This document shows, piece by piece, positions 56,017-64,000 of a stretch of DNA of 64,000 bases (position 1 is the first letter of the stretch; every line of letters begins with the position of its first letter). The DNA is taken from positions 1,841,001 to 1,905,000 of the forward strand of contig NZ_CP130322.1 in NCBI RefSeq assembly GCF_033025475.1, read 5' to 3'. Made by a program: the position numbers and the translations under genes. Origin of the DNA: Sphingomonas sp. C3-2 (GTDB lineage: Bacteria; Pseudomonadota; Alphaproteobacteria; Sphingomonadales; Sphingomonadaceae). The notes beneath the pieces were generated by a model, which was not told the DNA's origin, did no database searches, and saw nothing but the letters and a program-made list of their open reading frames with translations.

Positions 56017-57567
56017 TCAGCGCACTGCCGCTTGTGTGCCGCCCGCAGGGGCTGCCGGGGCTGCCGCCGGTCCGCCGACGCGTACGCCGGTCAGCTGGTT
56101 CAGCTTGGCGCGGAAGCGCGCGAGTTCGCCGCCCGAAAGCTGCGCCTTCTGGACGAAGGACACCGATTTCGGATTGATCGCCTGCCCGTTGCGATAGAGT
56201 TCGTAATGGAGGTGCGGCCCGGTCGACAGTCCGGTCGATCCGACATAGCCGATCACCTGCCCCTGCGAAACGCGCGCGCCGCCGCGCACCGCGATTCGGC
56301 TCATATGCGCATAGCTGGTGGCGAGCCCGCCGCCATGCTGAAGCTTGACGTAATTGCCATAGCCGCGATTGCGCCCGGCAAAGGTGACGACGCCGTCGGT
56401 CGCCGCGCGGATCGGGGCGCCGTGCGGGGCACCGAAATCGAGCCCCTTGTGCAGCCGTGAATAGCCGAGCAGCGGGTGCCGTCGCATCCCGAATCCCGAG
56501 GTCAGCCGCCCGGTTACCGGCTGCACCATCGTGCCGCGCTGCTGGCCGACGCCCGCTGCCTCGAACCATTCGGTGCGCCCGCCGCTCGTCCACTCGATCA
56601 TGCGGATCTTGCGCTTGCCCTGATCAAGCCCCGCGTAAAGCAGCTTACCGACCTTGGTCTCGCCGGTTTCGGCGCGCGCATGTTCGATGATGATGTCGAA
56701 CCGGTCGTCGGCCCTCAGCTGGCTCATCGGCACCTGGGTCGCGATCGCGCGGATATAGGCCTGGATCGCGCTGCCCGGAACGCCCGCCGCGCGCGCCGAG
56801 GCCACCAGATTGGACCCGCGCCGCCCCTGGATGCGTAAAGGTGTATGGTCGACCGCGATCGGAATCTTGCGCAGGCTCAGCGCACCGTTCACGCGTTCCA
56901 CCTGCAGCCGCATGTCGAAGGTCGCGCGGAACGCGAGCATGTCGAGCGGGCGGGAAACATTGCGGTTGGGGCGGCGGCCGAGCGTGATGTCCATCCGCGT
57001 GCCGGGGATGATCTCCTTCATCGGCACCGCCTGCGCCACCATCCTGGCTACCTGTGCGGCCTCGGCATCGCCCACGCCCGCGCGGGTCAGCACGCGCGAA
57101 AAGCCGTCGCCGCGGCTGACGGTTGCGACCAGATCGATCGACGGGCGTTCGGGGGTCGAGGTCAGCGGCGCGACCAGATCGGTCGCGTTCATCCGCTTGC
57201 CCATGTCGCTGCCCAGCGCCATCGGCTGGATCACCTGCGCGCGCGCTTCGCTGCGCTCGTCTTCGGTGATAGTGTTGGGTTCGACCGCGATCAGCGGGCG
57301 CAGTCCGGGCGACAGCGCCCAGGCGGAGGAGATAAGGACGACGCAGGTGGCCACCCCGCGAAACCATTCGCGTGAACCGATGCGCGCGCCAAGGTCGGGA
57401 ACAAGGTCGATGTCGCCGAGCGCGGCCTGAAGGCGGCTCCAGCGCGAGGCGGCGGGGCTCTTGCGCCCGAACGTGCCGCCCTGGCCACGGCCGATCGCCT
57501 GGTCGAGCGAAAGCGCAGCCGTGCCGCCGCCATTCGCGCCCAATGCGTAGTCGCTCCGCTGATACAA
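56017..57567 (-). CDS. M23/LytM-type peptidoglycan endopeptidase, membrane-anchored
   Basis: This 516-residue protein has a cytoplasmic N-terminus of about 70 residues, one transmembrane helix (near 72-88), a long periplasmic stretch and a LytM domain. SGFGMRRHPLLGYSRLHKGLDF holds the HxxxD ligands near 372, and HLHYELYRNGQ near 452 supplies the catalytic histidines. The domain layout resembles MepM/DipM-like crosslink hydrolases active in growth or division. A perfect TTAA-N7-TTAA CtrA-type box lies 86 bp before its start, suggesting cell-cycle control. Zinc site intact, so probably an active enzyme. Confidence 0.9.
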   Translation of the reverse strand: MYQRSDYALGANGGGTAALSLDQAIGRGQGGTFGRKSPAASRWSRLQAALGDIDLVPDLGARIGSREWFRGVATCVVLISSAWALSPGLRPLIAVEPNTITEDERSEARAQVIQPMALGSDMGKRMNATDLVAPLTSTPERPSIDLVATVSRGDGFSRVLTRAGVGDAEAAQVARMVAQAVPMKEIIPGTRMDITLGRRPNRNVSRPLDMLAFRATFDMRLQVERVNGALSLRKIPIAVDHTPLRIQGRRGSNLVASARAAGVPGSAIQAYIRAIATQVPMSQLRADDRFDIIIEHARAETGETKVGKLLYAGLDQGKRKIRMIEWTSGGRTEWFEAAGVGQQRGTMVQPVTGRLTSGFGMRRHPLLGYSRLHKGLDFGAPHGAPIRAATDGVVTFAGRNRGYGNYVKLQHGGGLATSYAHMSRIAVRGGARVSQGQVIGYVGSTGLSTGPHLHYELYRNGQAINPKSVSFVQKAQLSGGELARFRAKLNQLTGVRVGGPAAAPAAPAGGTQAAVR

Positions 57568-57652
57568 GGCTTACGCCCCCCGAATTCCACTTTGCCCCTC
57601 GAAGCACCCCGAAAGGCGTTCGACCCGTTTGGCTGTGTGTGAAGGCGCAGGG

Positions 57653-57667
57653 TTAAAGTCAAATTAA
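57653..57667. promoter_or_regulatory. CtrA-type binding site TTAA-N7-TTAA
   Basis: TTAA (57653-57656), seven bases AGTCAAA, TTAA (57664-57667) is the consensus for the cell-cycle response regulator CtrA. It stands between divergent M23 peptidase and helicase promoters (starts at 57567 and 57779) and could act on either. I found no second copy in the window. Confidence 0.7.
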
Positions 57668-57778
57668 GCCCGATTGCGGGGGCCGCCTTCTGCGGTGAAC
57701 CGTGCGGATCGAGGGATTGGGGGGCTGCGCGGCAACGGGGTTCTTGCGCTTGTCGGTGCGATTGCCGATTTAGGGGGC

Positions 57779-60268
57779 ATGACCCGTTTCGCGCGTTTGC
57801 CGGTTTCCGCCATTTTGGGGCCGACCAATACCGGTAAGACCCATCTCGCCGTCGAGCGGATGTGTGCCCATTCCAGCGGCATGATCGGCTTTCCGCTCCG
57901 CCTGCTCGCGCGCGAGGTCTATGACCGCGTCGTCGCGCTGAAGGGCGCGGGCGCGGTGGCGCTGATCACCGGCGAGGAAAAGATCGTGCCCCCCGGCGCG
58001 CGTTGGTTCCTGTGCACCGCCGAAAGCATGCCGATCGACCGCGATTTCGCCTTTGTCGGGATCGACGAGGCGCAGCTCGGCGCCACCCCCGAACGCGGCC
58101 ATGTCTTCACCGATCGGCTGCTGCGCGCCCGCGGCCGCGAGGAAACGATGATCCTCGGTTCCGAAAGCCTGAAGCCGATGATCCGCGCGCTCGTCCCCGA
58201 TGCCGAGATTGTCGGCCGCCCGCGTTTCTCGACGCTCAGCTATGCGGGCGCGAAGAAGCTTTCGCGGTTGCCCAAGCGCTCCGCGATCGTCGCCTTCTCG
58301 GCGGAAGAGGTCTATGCCGTCGCCGAAATGCTGCGCCGTCTGCGCGGCGGTGCGGCGGTGGTGATGGGCGCACTCAGCCCGCGCACGCGCAACGCGCAGG
58401 TTGAAATGTTCCAGTCGGGCGAGGTCGATTATCTCGTCGCCACCGATGCGATCGGCATGGGGCTCAACATGGATGTCGCCCATGTCGCCTTTGCCGGGCT
58501 CGCCAAGTTCGACGGCCGCCGTCGCCGGCGGCTGACGCTCGCTGAAATGGCGCAGATCGCGGGCCGCGCGGGGCGCCACCACCGCGACGGCACCTTTGGC
58601 ACCTTGGGGCCCGAGGCGGGCGGAATCAGCTTTTCGCCCGAAGAGATTGAGCGCATCGAGAATCACGATTTCCCGTCGCTCGAGCATCTGTTCTGGCGCA
58701 ATGGCGAACCGGCGATGGATCGGCTCGACACGCTCGTCGCCTCGCTCGAACAGCGCCCCGACCTGCCCCAGCTGCGCGCCGCGCCCGAGGCGGTCGACCT
58801 TGCCGTGCTGCGCCGGCTGGCGGCCGAACCATGGGTGCAGGATCGCGCCGCGCGCGGGCCGATGGTCCGTCGGCTCTGGGCGGCGTGTGGCCTGCCCGAT
58901 TTCCGCAAGACCGGGGCGGAGCACCATGCCCGGCTCGTCGGCCGGATCTTCCGCCATTTGTCCGAAGGCAATGGCCATGTGCCGACCCAATGGTTCGCCG
59001 ATGAAATCGCGCGGCTCGATACGATGCAGGGCGATGTCGAGACGCTGTCGGCGCGGATCGCCTCGATCCGCACCTGGGCCTATATCGCGCACCGCGCCGA
59101 TTGGCTCACCGATCCGCATCACTGGGCCGAACGCACGCGCGAGATCGAGGAACGTCTCTCCGATGCGCTTCACACCGGGCTCACCCAGCGTTTCGTCGAT
59201 CGCCGCACCACGCTTTTGATGCGCGAGATCGGCTCGGACCCCGATGCCTTTCCCTTCACCATCGCCGATGACGGCGCGGTGCTGATCGATGACGAGCCGA
59301 TCGGCCGGCTCGAAGGCTTTCGCTTCCACCCCGCCGCCGATGCGCGCCATGCCGATCGCAAGCGGCTGCTGGCCGTCGCCGAACGCCGGCTGGCTGTGGA
59401 GCTGGGCCGCCGCGCGGCGCGGCTGGTGGCGGGGGAGGACAAGGATTTCGTCCTCGACACCCCAACCGGCGCGCGCGCGCAGATCTGCTGGCAGGGCGCG
59501 CCCATTGCCGCGCTCCAGGGTGGGCGCAGCCTCATCCAGCCACAGATCCGGCTCGACCGCGCGCTCGATTCGCTCGACGAACTCACCCGCAAGCGCGTGC
59601 GTGGCCGGATCGAACAATGGCTGGCGGCCCAGCTGGCGCGCCAGCTCCGTCCGCTGGTGCGCTTGGCGCACGCTGCCGCCGACCCCGAAACCTCGCCCTT
59701 CCTGCGCGCGCTGCTCGTTCCGCTGGGCGAGGCGGGCGGGGTGGCCCCGCGCGGTGCGGTCGACCGCGCGCTCGAAGGCCTCGACAAGGACGGGCGCTAT
59801 CAGGCGCGCCGTCTCGGCATCGAGATCGGCACGCTCGACCTTTATCATCCCGCGCTGCTCAAGCCCGAGGCGATGCGCTGGCGCATGGCGCTCATCGCCG
59901 CGCGCGACGATATCGTCCTGCCCGCGCAGCCGCGTCCCGGCGCGGTGCTCCTCGATGCGCCCTCGCGGCTCCCCGATTTCCGCAGCTTCGGCAAGCAGGC
60001 GCTGCGTGTCGATCTGGTCGAACGCATCGCCCGCGCCGCGCATGAGGCGCGTAGCGGCCGTCGTCCCTTCCAGCCCGATTCCGCGCTCGCCACCTCGGTT
60101 GGCCTCGGCACCGATGCGCTGGCGCGGCTGATGCGCCTGCTCGGCTTCGAATCGCGCGCCGATGGCTGGGCGTGGCGCGGGCGCCCGCGCGCCAGACGGA
60201 CGGAGGAACGCGCCGTGAACGGGGCCTTTGCCGGGCTTGCCGATCTGGTGCGCGCGCATGGCCGATGA
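57779..60268 (+). CDS. SUV3-like ATP-dependent RNA helicase
   Basis: This 829-residue superfamily 2 helicase has Walker A GPTNTGKT (14-21), DEAQ box IDEAQLG (96-99 core), ATDAIGMGLNMDVAHVAFAG (motif V area near 225) and QIAGRAGRHH (motif VI near 265). These are the hallmarks of the mitochondrial SUV3 degradosome helicase family, which alphaproteobacteria share. The long C-terminal half after about residue 400 has no recognised motif. Its stop overlaps an S4-domain gene by 11 bases, as also seen in other alphaproteobacteria. Function in bacteria is likely RNA decay or remodelling, by analogy. Confidence 0.88.
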   Translation: MTRFARLPVSAILGPTNTGKTHLAVERMCAHSSGMIGFPLRLLAREVYDRVVALKGAGAVALITGEEKIVPPGARWFLCTAESMPIDRDFAFVGIDEAQLGATPERGHVFTDRLLRARGREETMILGSESLKPMIRALVPDAEIVGRPRFSTLSYAGAKKLSRLPKRSAIVAFSAEEVYAVAEMLRRLRGGAAVVMGALSPRTRNAQVEMFQSGEVDYLVATDAIGMGLNMDVAHVAFAGLAKFDGRRRRRLTLAEMAQIAGRAGRHHRDGTFGTLGPEAGGISFSPEEIERIENHDFPSLEHLFWRNGEPAMDRLDTLVASLEQRPDLPQLRAAPEAVDLAVLRRLAAEPWVQDRAARGPMVRRLWAACGLPDFRKTGAEHHARLVGRIFRHLSEGNGHVPTQWFADEIARLDTMQGDVETLSARIASIRTWAYIAHRADWLTDPHHWAERTREIEERLSDALHTGLTQRFVDRRTTLLMREIGSDPDAFPFTIADDGAVLIDDEPIGRLEGFRFHPAADARHADRKRLLAVAERRLAVELGRRAARLVAGEDKDFVLDTPTGARAQICWQGAPIAALQGGRSLIQPQIRLDRALDSLDELTRKRVRGRIEQWLAAQLARQLRPLVRLAHAAADPETSPFLRALLVPLGEAGGVAPRGAVDRALEGLDKDGRYQARRLGIEIGTLDLYHPALLKPEAMRWRMALIAARDDIVLPAQPRPGAVLLDAPSRLPDFRSFGKQALRVDLVERIARAAHEARSGRRPFQPDSALATSVGLGTDALARLMRLLGFESRADGWAWRGRPRARRTEERAVNGAFAGLADLVRAHGR

Positions 60269-60584
60269 TCCGCCGGGGGTCGCCGCGCAGCGGCTCGACC
60301 GGTTTCTCTGGTTTGCGCGGCTGGCCAAGACGCGGGCGGTGGCGCAGGCCTTGTGCGCGGCGGGGCATATCCGGCTCGACGGGCGGCGCGTCGACCGCGC
60401 GCATGCGCTGGTCCGGCCCGGTAGCGTCCTCAGCCTGATGGTCCACGGCCATGTCCGCGTGCTACGGATCGAGCAACTGCCCCTGCGCCGCGGGCCCGCC
60501 GCCGAGGCGGCGGCGCTCTATCGGGAGATTCCACCGGCTTCGGCGTCAAAAGAGCAGATTGACGGATCGGAATCGGGGCAATAG
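60258..60584 (+). CDS. S4 RNA-binding domain protein (Hsp15-like)
   Basis: This 108-residue protein starts [20 protein letters not shown], with an S4 alpha-L motif: [33 protein letters not shown] and [16 protein letters not shown]. It resembles the heat-shock protein Hsp15 (HslR), which binds 50S subunits carrying free nascent chains. The start is embedded in the end of the helicase gene, an overlap of 11 bases, so both are coupled. It precedes fdxA by 28 bases. Confidence 0.86.
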   Translation: MADDPPGVAAQRLDRFLWFARLAKTRAVAQALCAAGHIRLDGRRVDRAHALVRPGSVLSLMVHGHVRVLRIEQLPLRRGPAAEAAALYREIPPASASKEQIDGSESGQ

Positions 60585-60612
60585 CAGGGCCGCTACAGGA
60601 GGATTGATCCCA

Positions 60613-60951
60613 ATGACCTATGTCGTCACCGACGCGTGCATCCGCTGCAAGTATATGGACTGCGTGGAAGTGTGCCCCGTGGACTGCTTCTACGAAGGCG
60701 ACAACATGCTGGTGATCAACCCCAGCGAATGCATCGACTGCGGCGTCTGCGAACCCGAATGCCCGGCCGAGGCCATTTTGCCCGATACCGAAAATGGTCT
60801 CGAAAAATGGTTGGAGCTCAACAACACCTTCTCGGCGCAGTGGCCCAACATCACGCGCAAGCGCGAAGCGCCCGCCGATGCCGATGAATTCAAGGGACAG
60901 GACGGGAAATACGAGAAATTCTTCTCGCCCGAACCCGGCCAGGGCGATTGA
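60613..60951 (+). CDS. fdxA: seven-iron ferredoxin FdxA
   Basis: This 112-residue protein has the two-cluster cysteine pattern of [3Fe-4S][4Fe-4S] ferredoxins: [19 protein letters not shown] near residue 9 and [16 protein letters not shown] near 40, with a C-terminal helix extension ([17 protein letters not shown]). It carries electrons for redox reactions; partners are unknown here. A GGAGG ribosome site at 60598-60602 fixes the ATG at 60613. Confidence 0.95.
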   Translation: MTYVVTDACIRCKYMDCVEVCPVDCFYEGDNMLVINPSECIDCGVCEPECPAEAILPDTENGLEKWLELNNTFSAQWPNITRKREAPADADEFKGQDGKYEKFFSPEPGQGD

Positions 60952-60954
60952 GGC

Positions 60955-60973
60955 ACGGCGGCTCCGCCGCCGT
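60955..60973 (+). terminator. perfect GC hairpin just after fdxA
   Basis: An eight-bp perfect stem ACGGCGGC (60955-60962) pairs with 60966-60973 around a three-base loop, starting four bases after the fdxA stop. It lacks a T run, so may be a mild terminator or mRNA-stabilising element rather than a full stop. Confidence 0.55.
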
Positions 60974-60999
60974 CCATCGCGATCAATTGCTGTGCTGCC

Positions 61000-61032
61000 G
61001 CCCGCAAAAATGAACGCGGGCTGGCATTTTTG
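61000..61032 (+). promoter_or_regulatory. overlapping hairpins or pseudoknot upstream of carD
   Basis: GCCCGC (61000-61005) pairs with 61016-61021 and CAAAAATG (61005-61012) pairs with 61025-61032. The arms interleave, so the two helices either compete or form a tight pseudoknot. The second ends in a T-rich run as a terminator would. It is in the 242-bp fdxA-carD gap, which otherwise shows nothing certain; the carD promoter presumably also lies here. Confidence 0.4.
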
Positions 61033-61193
61033 TTGTGACTCTGTTAAACTCCGTCATCGCAAGCGCGTGTTTACCACGACGCTAGAGGAGATTCACACCT
61101 GCTGACCGCCATATGGTTTCCCCGTCCCGACTTGCATGGTCAGGAAGGATACCCATATTCTGGCGGTCTTCCCCATGGAAAGGGCCACAACAC

Positions 61194-61715
61194 ATGGCTT
61201 CCAAGGCTTTGTCCTTCGACGTCGGCGATTATGTCGTTTACCCCAAGCACGGCGTTGGGCGCGTCATTGAGCTTCAGAGCACCGACATCGCGGGCATGCA
61301 GCTCGAACTGTACGTTCTGCGTTTCGAAAAAGAGCGGATGACCCTCCGCGTTCCGACCAACAAGGCCGAAAGCGTCGGCATGCGCAAGCTGTCGTCGGAC
61401 AAGACGCTCAAGGAAGCGATGGAAACGCTCAAGGGCAAGCCCAAGGTCAAGCGCACCATGTGGTCGCGCCGCGCGCAGGAATATGAAGCCAAGATCAATT
61501 CGGGCGACCTCGTGTCGATCGCCGAAGTGGTCCGCGATCTGTTCCGTGCCGACGATCAGCCCGAACAGAGCTATTCCGAGCGTCAGATCTTCGAAGCGGC
61601 CACCAGCCGTCTCGCCCGCGAGCTCGCGGCGATGGAAGAGACCGACGAACCCGGCGCGCAGGCGAAGATTCTCGAAATCCTGAACAAGGCCGCGCCGCTC
61701 CACGCCAAGGATTGA
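61194..61715 (+). CDS. carD: CarD family transcriptional regulator
   Basis: This 173-residue protein starts MASKALSFDVGDYVVYPKHG, with the RNA-polymerase-interaction domain (to about residue 70) containing GVGRVIELQS and a helical DNA-binding C-terminal domain with WSRRAQEYEAKINSGDL. CarD/CdnL stabilises open complexes at rRNA and growth-linked promoters. It is monocistronic: a 242-bp leader gap before, and a clear terminator after. Confidence 0.94.
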   Translation: MASKALSFDVGDYVVYPKHGVGRVIELQSTDIAGMQLELYVLRFEKERMTLRVPTNKAESVGMRKLSSDKTLKEAMETLKGKPKVKRTMWSRRAQEYEAKINSGDLVSIAEVVRDLFRADDQPEQSYSERQIFEAATSRLARELAAMEETDEPGAQAKILEILNKAAPLHAKD

Positions 61716-61735
61716 GCGGTCCTTTATGGGATCCG

Positions 61736-61763
61736 AAAAGGGCGGCCTTGGGCCGCCCTTTTT
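61736..61763 (+). terminator. intrinsic terminator after carD
   Basis: A 12-bp stem AAAAGGGCGGCC (61736-61747) pairs with 61751-61762 around a three-base loop, and ends in a run of five T. It lies 20 bp past the carD stop. Confidence 0.93.
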
Positions 61764-61837
61764 CATATCTGCCTGATATCGCTGGACGCGCCCCGTTGCA
61801 TTCTGTATTGCTTGCGTAACACAGTGGGAGTTCGGCA

Positions 61838-62590
61838 ATGCGCGCAATCTTTCTCGTCCCGGCCTTTATGGCGATCGTCGGCTGCTCGGTGGACAGCGAT
61901 GCCGGCGATGTGAAGCTCAGCGGCCAGAACGGCGCGCGCAGCTACAACGTCGCCAATTTCGACGAAATCTCGGCCTACGGCCCCGACACGGTCATCGTGA
62001 AGGTCGGCGGCCCCTTCTCTGTCAAGGCCGAGGGCGATACCGCGCTGCTCGACCGGCTCGAGGTCGAGGTGAAGGGCAGCGATCTGCGCATCGGCCGCAA
62101 GCGGACGGGCGGCGTCCAGATCGGCGGCAATAACGGCGCGGTCACCTTCACCGTCACCCTCCCCGCGATCAAGGCCGCAAGCCTGGCCGGCTCGGGCGAC
62201 ATGCAGATCGACAGCGTCGCCGCCGCCAAATTCGAAGCGAAGATGGCGGGCTCGGGCAATCTCGCGATCGACGCGATCAAGGCCGATGATCTCGATGTAT
62301 CGATCGCGGGCTCGGGCGATGTGAAGCTTGCCAAGGGCAGCGTCGGGCATCAGGAATATTCGATCGCCGGCTCGGGCAATGTCGAGGCAATGGGCGTCGC
62401 ATCGAAAACCGTCGATATCTCGATCGCCGGCTCGGGCGACCTCAAGCTTGCGGCCTCCGAAAAGGCCAATGTTTCGATCATGGGGTCGGGGGATGTCGAG
62501 ATCGTGGGCACCACGCAGTGCAGCGTCAACAAAATGGGTTCGGGCGATGTGCGCTGCACCCCGGCTGCGGCTGCGCCAGCCGCCAACTGA
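61838..62590 (+). CDS. DUF2807 family lipoprotein with GSG repeats
   Basis: This 250-residue protein has a lipoprotein-type signal (MRAIFLVPAFMAIVGCSVDS; cysteine near residue 16). A DUF2807 beta-helix follows, in which GSG[D/N] recurs about seven times at roughly 19-20 residue spacing (LAGSGDMQ, MAGSGNLA, IAGSGDVK, IAGSGNVE, IAGSGDLK, IMGSGDVE, KMGSGDVR). DUF2807 proteins are predicted right-handed beta-solenoids of unknown function, exported to the envelope. It is followed by a second DUF2807 gene. Confidence 0.86.
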   Translation: MRAIFLVPAFMAIVGCSVDSDAGDVKLSGQNGARSYNVANFDEISAYGPDTVIVKVGGPFSVKAEGDTALLDRLEVEVKGSDLRIGRKRTGGVQIGGNNGAVTFTVTLPAIKAASLAGSGDMQIDSVAAAKFEAKMAGSGNLAIDAIKADDLDVSIAGSGDVKLAKGSVGHQEYSIAGSGNVEAMGVASKTVDISIAGSGDLKLAASEKANVSIMGSGDVEIVGTTQCSVNKMGSGDVRCTPAAAAPAAN

Positions 62591-63305
62591 CGGCCAGACA
62601 CTGCGGCGTTCTCATGTCGCCATTGTCGCGTTTCTGGCCTTCGGGTCGGCGCCGGCATTGGCGGCGGAGCGCGGCTTCACCGTCACCGATTTCGATCGGA
62701 TCCGGCTCGAGGCACCCTATCAGGTCACGCTCGAAACCGGCCGCTCGTCCACCGCGCGCGCCAGCGGAGACCGCGAGGCGCTCGATCGCGTCCGCCTCGA
62801 TGTCCAGGGGCGCACGCTCGTCATCCGCACCGATTCCCGCGATTGGGGCGGTTTTCCGGGGAGGACCAGCGCCGCCGGGCCGGTCATGCTGCGCCTTTCC
62901 ACCCAGGCGCTGCGCGGCGTCACGCTGATCGGCAGCGGCGCGCTCAGCGTCAACCGTCTTCGCGGCGAAAGGTTCGTCGGCACGCTCGATGGCTCGGCCA
63001 CCTTCGCGGCGGATGGTATCGCGGTCGACCGGTTCGAGCTTGTCGCCACCGGATCATCCTCGGCACGGCTTGCGGGCACCGCGCGGATGTTCGGCGGGGT
63101 CGTGCGTGGTTCGGCGCGGGTTGAGGGGGCGCAGCTGCTCGCCAATGATCTGACACTGACCACGCAGAGCAGCGACCGGGTCGCGCTCGCCGCGCGGACC
63201 AGCGCCAAGGTGCAATCGTCGGGATCGGGCGAAACGGTGATCACGGGCAGGCCCGCCTGCACGGTATCTGCGGTTGGCTCGGGAAGCGTCAGCTGCGGGC
63301 GTTGA
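62547..63305 (+). CDS. second DUF2807 family secreted protein
   Basis: This 252-residue protein shows DUF2807 features: GFTVTDFDRIRLEAPYQVTLE at about residue 42, and ALRGVTLIGSGALSVNRL, RVEGAQLLAND in the middle, ending ITGRPACTVSAVGSGSVSCGR. The start is uncertain. Only the ATG at 62547, 44 bases inside the preceding DUF2807 gene in another frame, gives a signal-peptide-like N-terminus; otherwise an in-frame CTG at 62601 is the nearest start. Tandem overlap with its paralogue implies co-expression. Confidence 0.75.
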   Translation: MCAAPRLRLRQPPTDGQTLRRSHVAIVAFLAFGSAPALAAERGFTVTDFDRIRLEAPYQVTLETGRSSTARASGDREALDRVRLDVQGRTLVIRTDSRDWGGFPGRTSAAGPVMLRLSTQALRGVTLIGSGALSVNRLRGERFVGTLDGSATFAADGIAVDRFELVATGSSSARLAGTARMFGGVVRGSARVEGAQLLANDLTLTTQSSDRVALAARTSAKVQSSGSGETVITGRPACTVSAVGSGSVSCGR

Positions 63306-63309
63306 TCCG

Positions 63310-63876
63310 TCAGGCGAGCAGCTCGATGTCCCAATAGAGCCAGTCACGCCAGCTATCGTGCAGATAATTGGGTGGGAAGGCGCGGCCATTTTCGTGCAGC
63401 TGCCAGTTGGTTGGGCGGATTGGCGTCACATGCAGGTGCATCCCTGCTTCCATCGGCGTTCGGCCGCCTTTTTTCAGATTGCAGGGCGCGCAGGCGGCGG
63501 CGACATTTTCCCAGGTGGTGCGTCCGCCCTGGGTGCGGGGAATGACATGGTCGAAGGTCAGATCGCGCGAGATGCCGCAATATTGGCACTGGAAACGATC
63601 GCGGAGGAAGAGGTTGAACCGGGTAAAGGCGGGATATTCCGAGGGCCTCACATATTGTTTGAGCGCGATGACGGAGGGCAGTTTCATCGCGCAGGTGGGA
63701 CTTCGGATCTCTCTTTCATAATGGTTGATGATCGATACGCGATCTAGAAAGACAGCCTTTACAGCGGTTTGCCATGGCCAGAGACTGAGTGGGTAATAGC
63801 TGAGCGGCTTGTAATCCGCGTTGAGCACCAGCGCGGGGCAATTGTCCGGGTGACGGATCAGATCGGGGTGATACAT
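63310..63876 (-). CDS. HNH endonuclease domain protein
   Basis: This 188-residue protein starts MYHPDLIRHPDNCPALVLNA. A typical HNH core is formed by CQYCG (97-101), TFDHVIPRTQGG (DH at 109-110), NVAAACAPCN (N124 and the paired CxxC of 129-132) and a lysine-rich KKGGRTP. HNH proteins of this small type are often stand-alone nucleases of unknown target; phage or defence links cannot be inferred here. A longer start at 63942 is possible but lacks family character. It is convergent with the DUF2807 gene. Confidence 0.88.
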   Translation of the reverse strand: MYHPDLIRHPDNCPALVLNADYKPLSYYPLSLWPWQTAVKAVFLDRVSIINHYEREIRSPTCAMKLPSVIALKQYVRPSEYPAFTRFNLFLRDRFQCQYCGISRDLTFDHVIPRTQGGRTTWENVAAACAPCNLKKGGRTPMEAGMHLHVTPIRPTNWQLHENGRAFPPNYLHDSWRDWLYWDIELLA

Positions 63877-64000
63877 GGTCGCCTGTATTCTCCCTTGGCC
63901 CCATCTTCCTTGCGGAAAATGATGACATGGGCATGACACCATATCACGCGACTCACGGTCAACCCCCGTTCTGCGCTAGGGCTTGGGGATGACCGAAGTT

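Noticed and set aside
57770-60328. 852-codon minus-strand frame opposite the SUV3-like helicase
   Set aside because: The plus-strand gene has all helicase motifs; the antisense frame is a composition effect.
63989-64000. Possible ATG start of a gene running off the right edge (MTEV)
   Set aside because: Only four codons are visible, with no supporting ribosome site or homology.

Overview
This window is high-GC chromosomal DNA (about two thirds G+C by eye) from an alphaproteobacterium, most probably a member of the Sphingomonadaceae. The evidence is gene order (rho, hemJ, hemE, origin, ppsR, maf, aroE, coaE, dnaQ), parS-type sites in the mnmE-mnmG-rsmG block, a CtrA-type box, many GANTC methylation sites at the origin, a SUV3-like helicase followed by an S4 protein, fdxA and carD, and lineage-typical small families (DUF6489, DUF1491, TorF). 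I cannot name the genus. No CRISPR array, rRNA gene or intact insertion sequence is visible.

Layout. 1-3750 (minus): DUF6489, mnmE, mnmG and a truncated rsmG, carrying two 16-bp parS-like palindromes. 3802-5965 (plus): ogt, a dienelactone hydrolase and a quinone oxidoreductase. 6031-9663 (minus): terC, rho, hemJ, hemE. 9664-9989: a 326-bp gap with DnaA boxes and eleven GANTC sites, read here as the chromosomal replication origin. Most genes point away from it on both sides, as expected for leading-strand bias. 9990-13527 (plus): tightly overlapped ppsR-maf-aroE-coaE-dnaQ. 13582-19354 (plus, except one ankyrin gene): hpf, ptsN, thioesterase, DUF1491, SleB hydrolase, mmcB, SCO, YcgN-type and YgjP-type genes. 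19327-24816 (minus): PBP1a, msrB and a type III polyketide synthase-methyltransferase-flavoprotein operon. A tRNA-Leu(GAG) and a zinc-ribbon membrane protein follow. 26161-28989 (plus): ftsE-ftsX-ydcF-plsC. 29012-31020 (minus): hisC-tyrA. 31141-34771 (plus): recF and gyrB, then an AT-rich pocket with one tiny membrane ORF. 35385-38272: a TorF-type protein and a chemoreceptor. 38345-40414 (minus): an S9 peptidase.

40600-52902 is a cobalamin uptake and salvage region. A cobalamin riboswitch leads btuB, an unknown protein, btuF-btuC-btuD, a DUF1636 protein, cobT-cobC-cobS. An opposing arm carries cobD-cbiB-cobQ, and cobU is divergent from it. Corrin-ring synthesis genes are absent from the window, so the locus looks built to import corrinoids and finish the nucleotide loop.

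53024-64000 holds a possible structured leader before a GT2 glycosyltransferase, proC, an M23 peptidase with a perfect CtrA half-site pair upstream, the SUV3-like helicase/S4/fdxA/carD run, two tandem DUF2807 proteins and an HNH endonuclease.

The signals most worth following are the origin with its dense GANTC cluster, the nearby parS pair, the lone CtrA box, the polyketide operon, the unknown gene inside the B12 operon, and the two candidate RNA structures upstream of the glycosyltransferase and carD.
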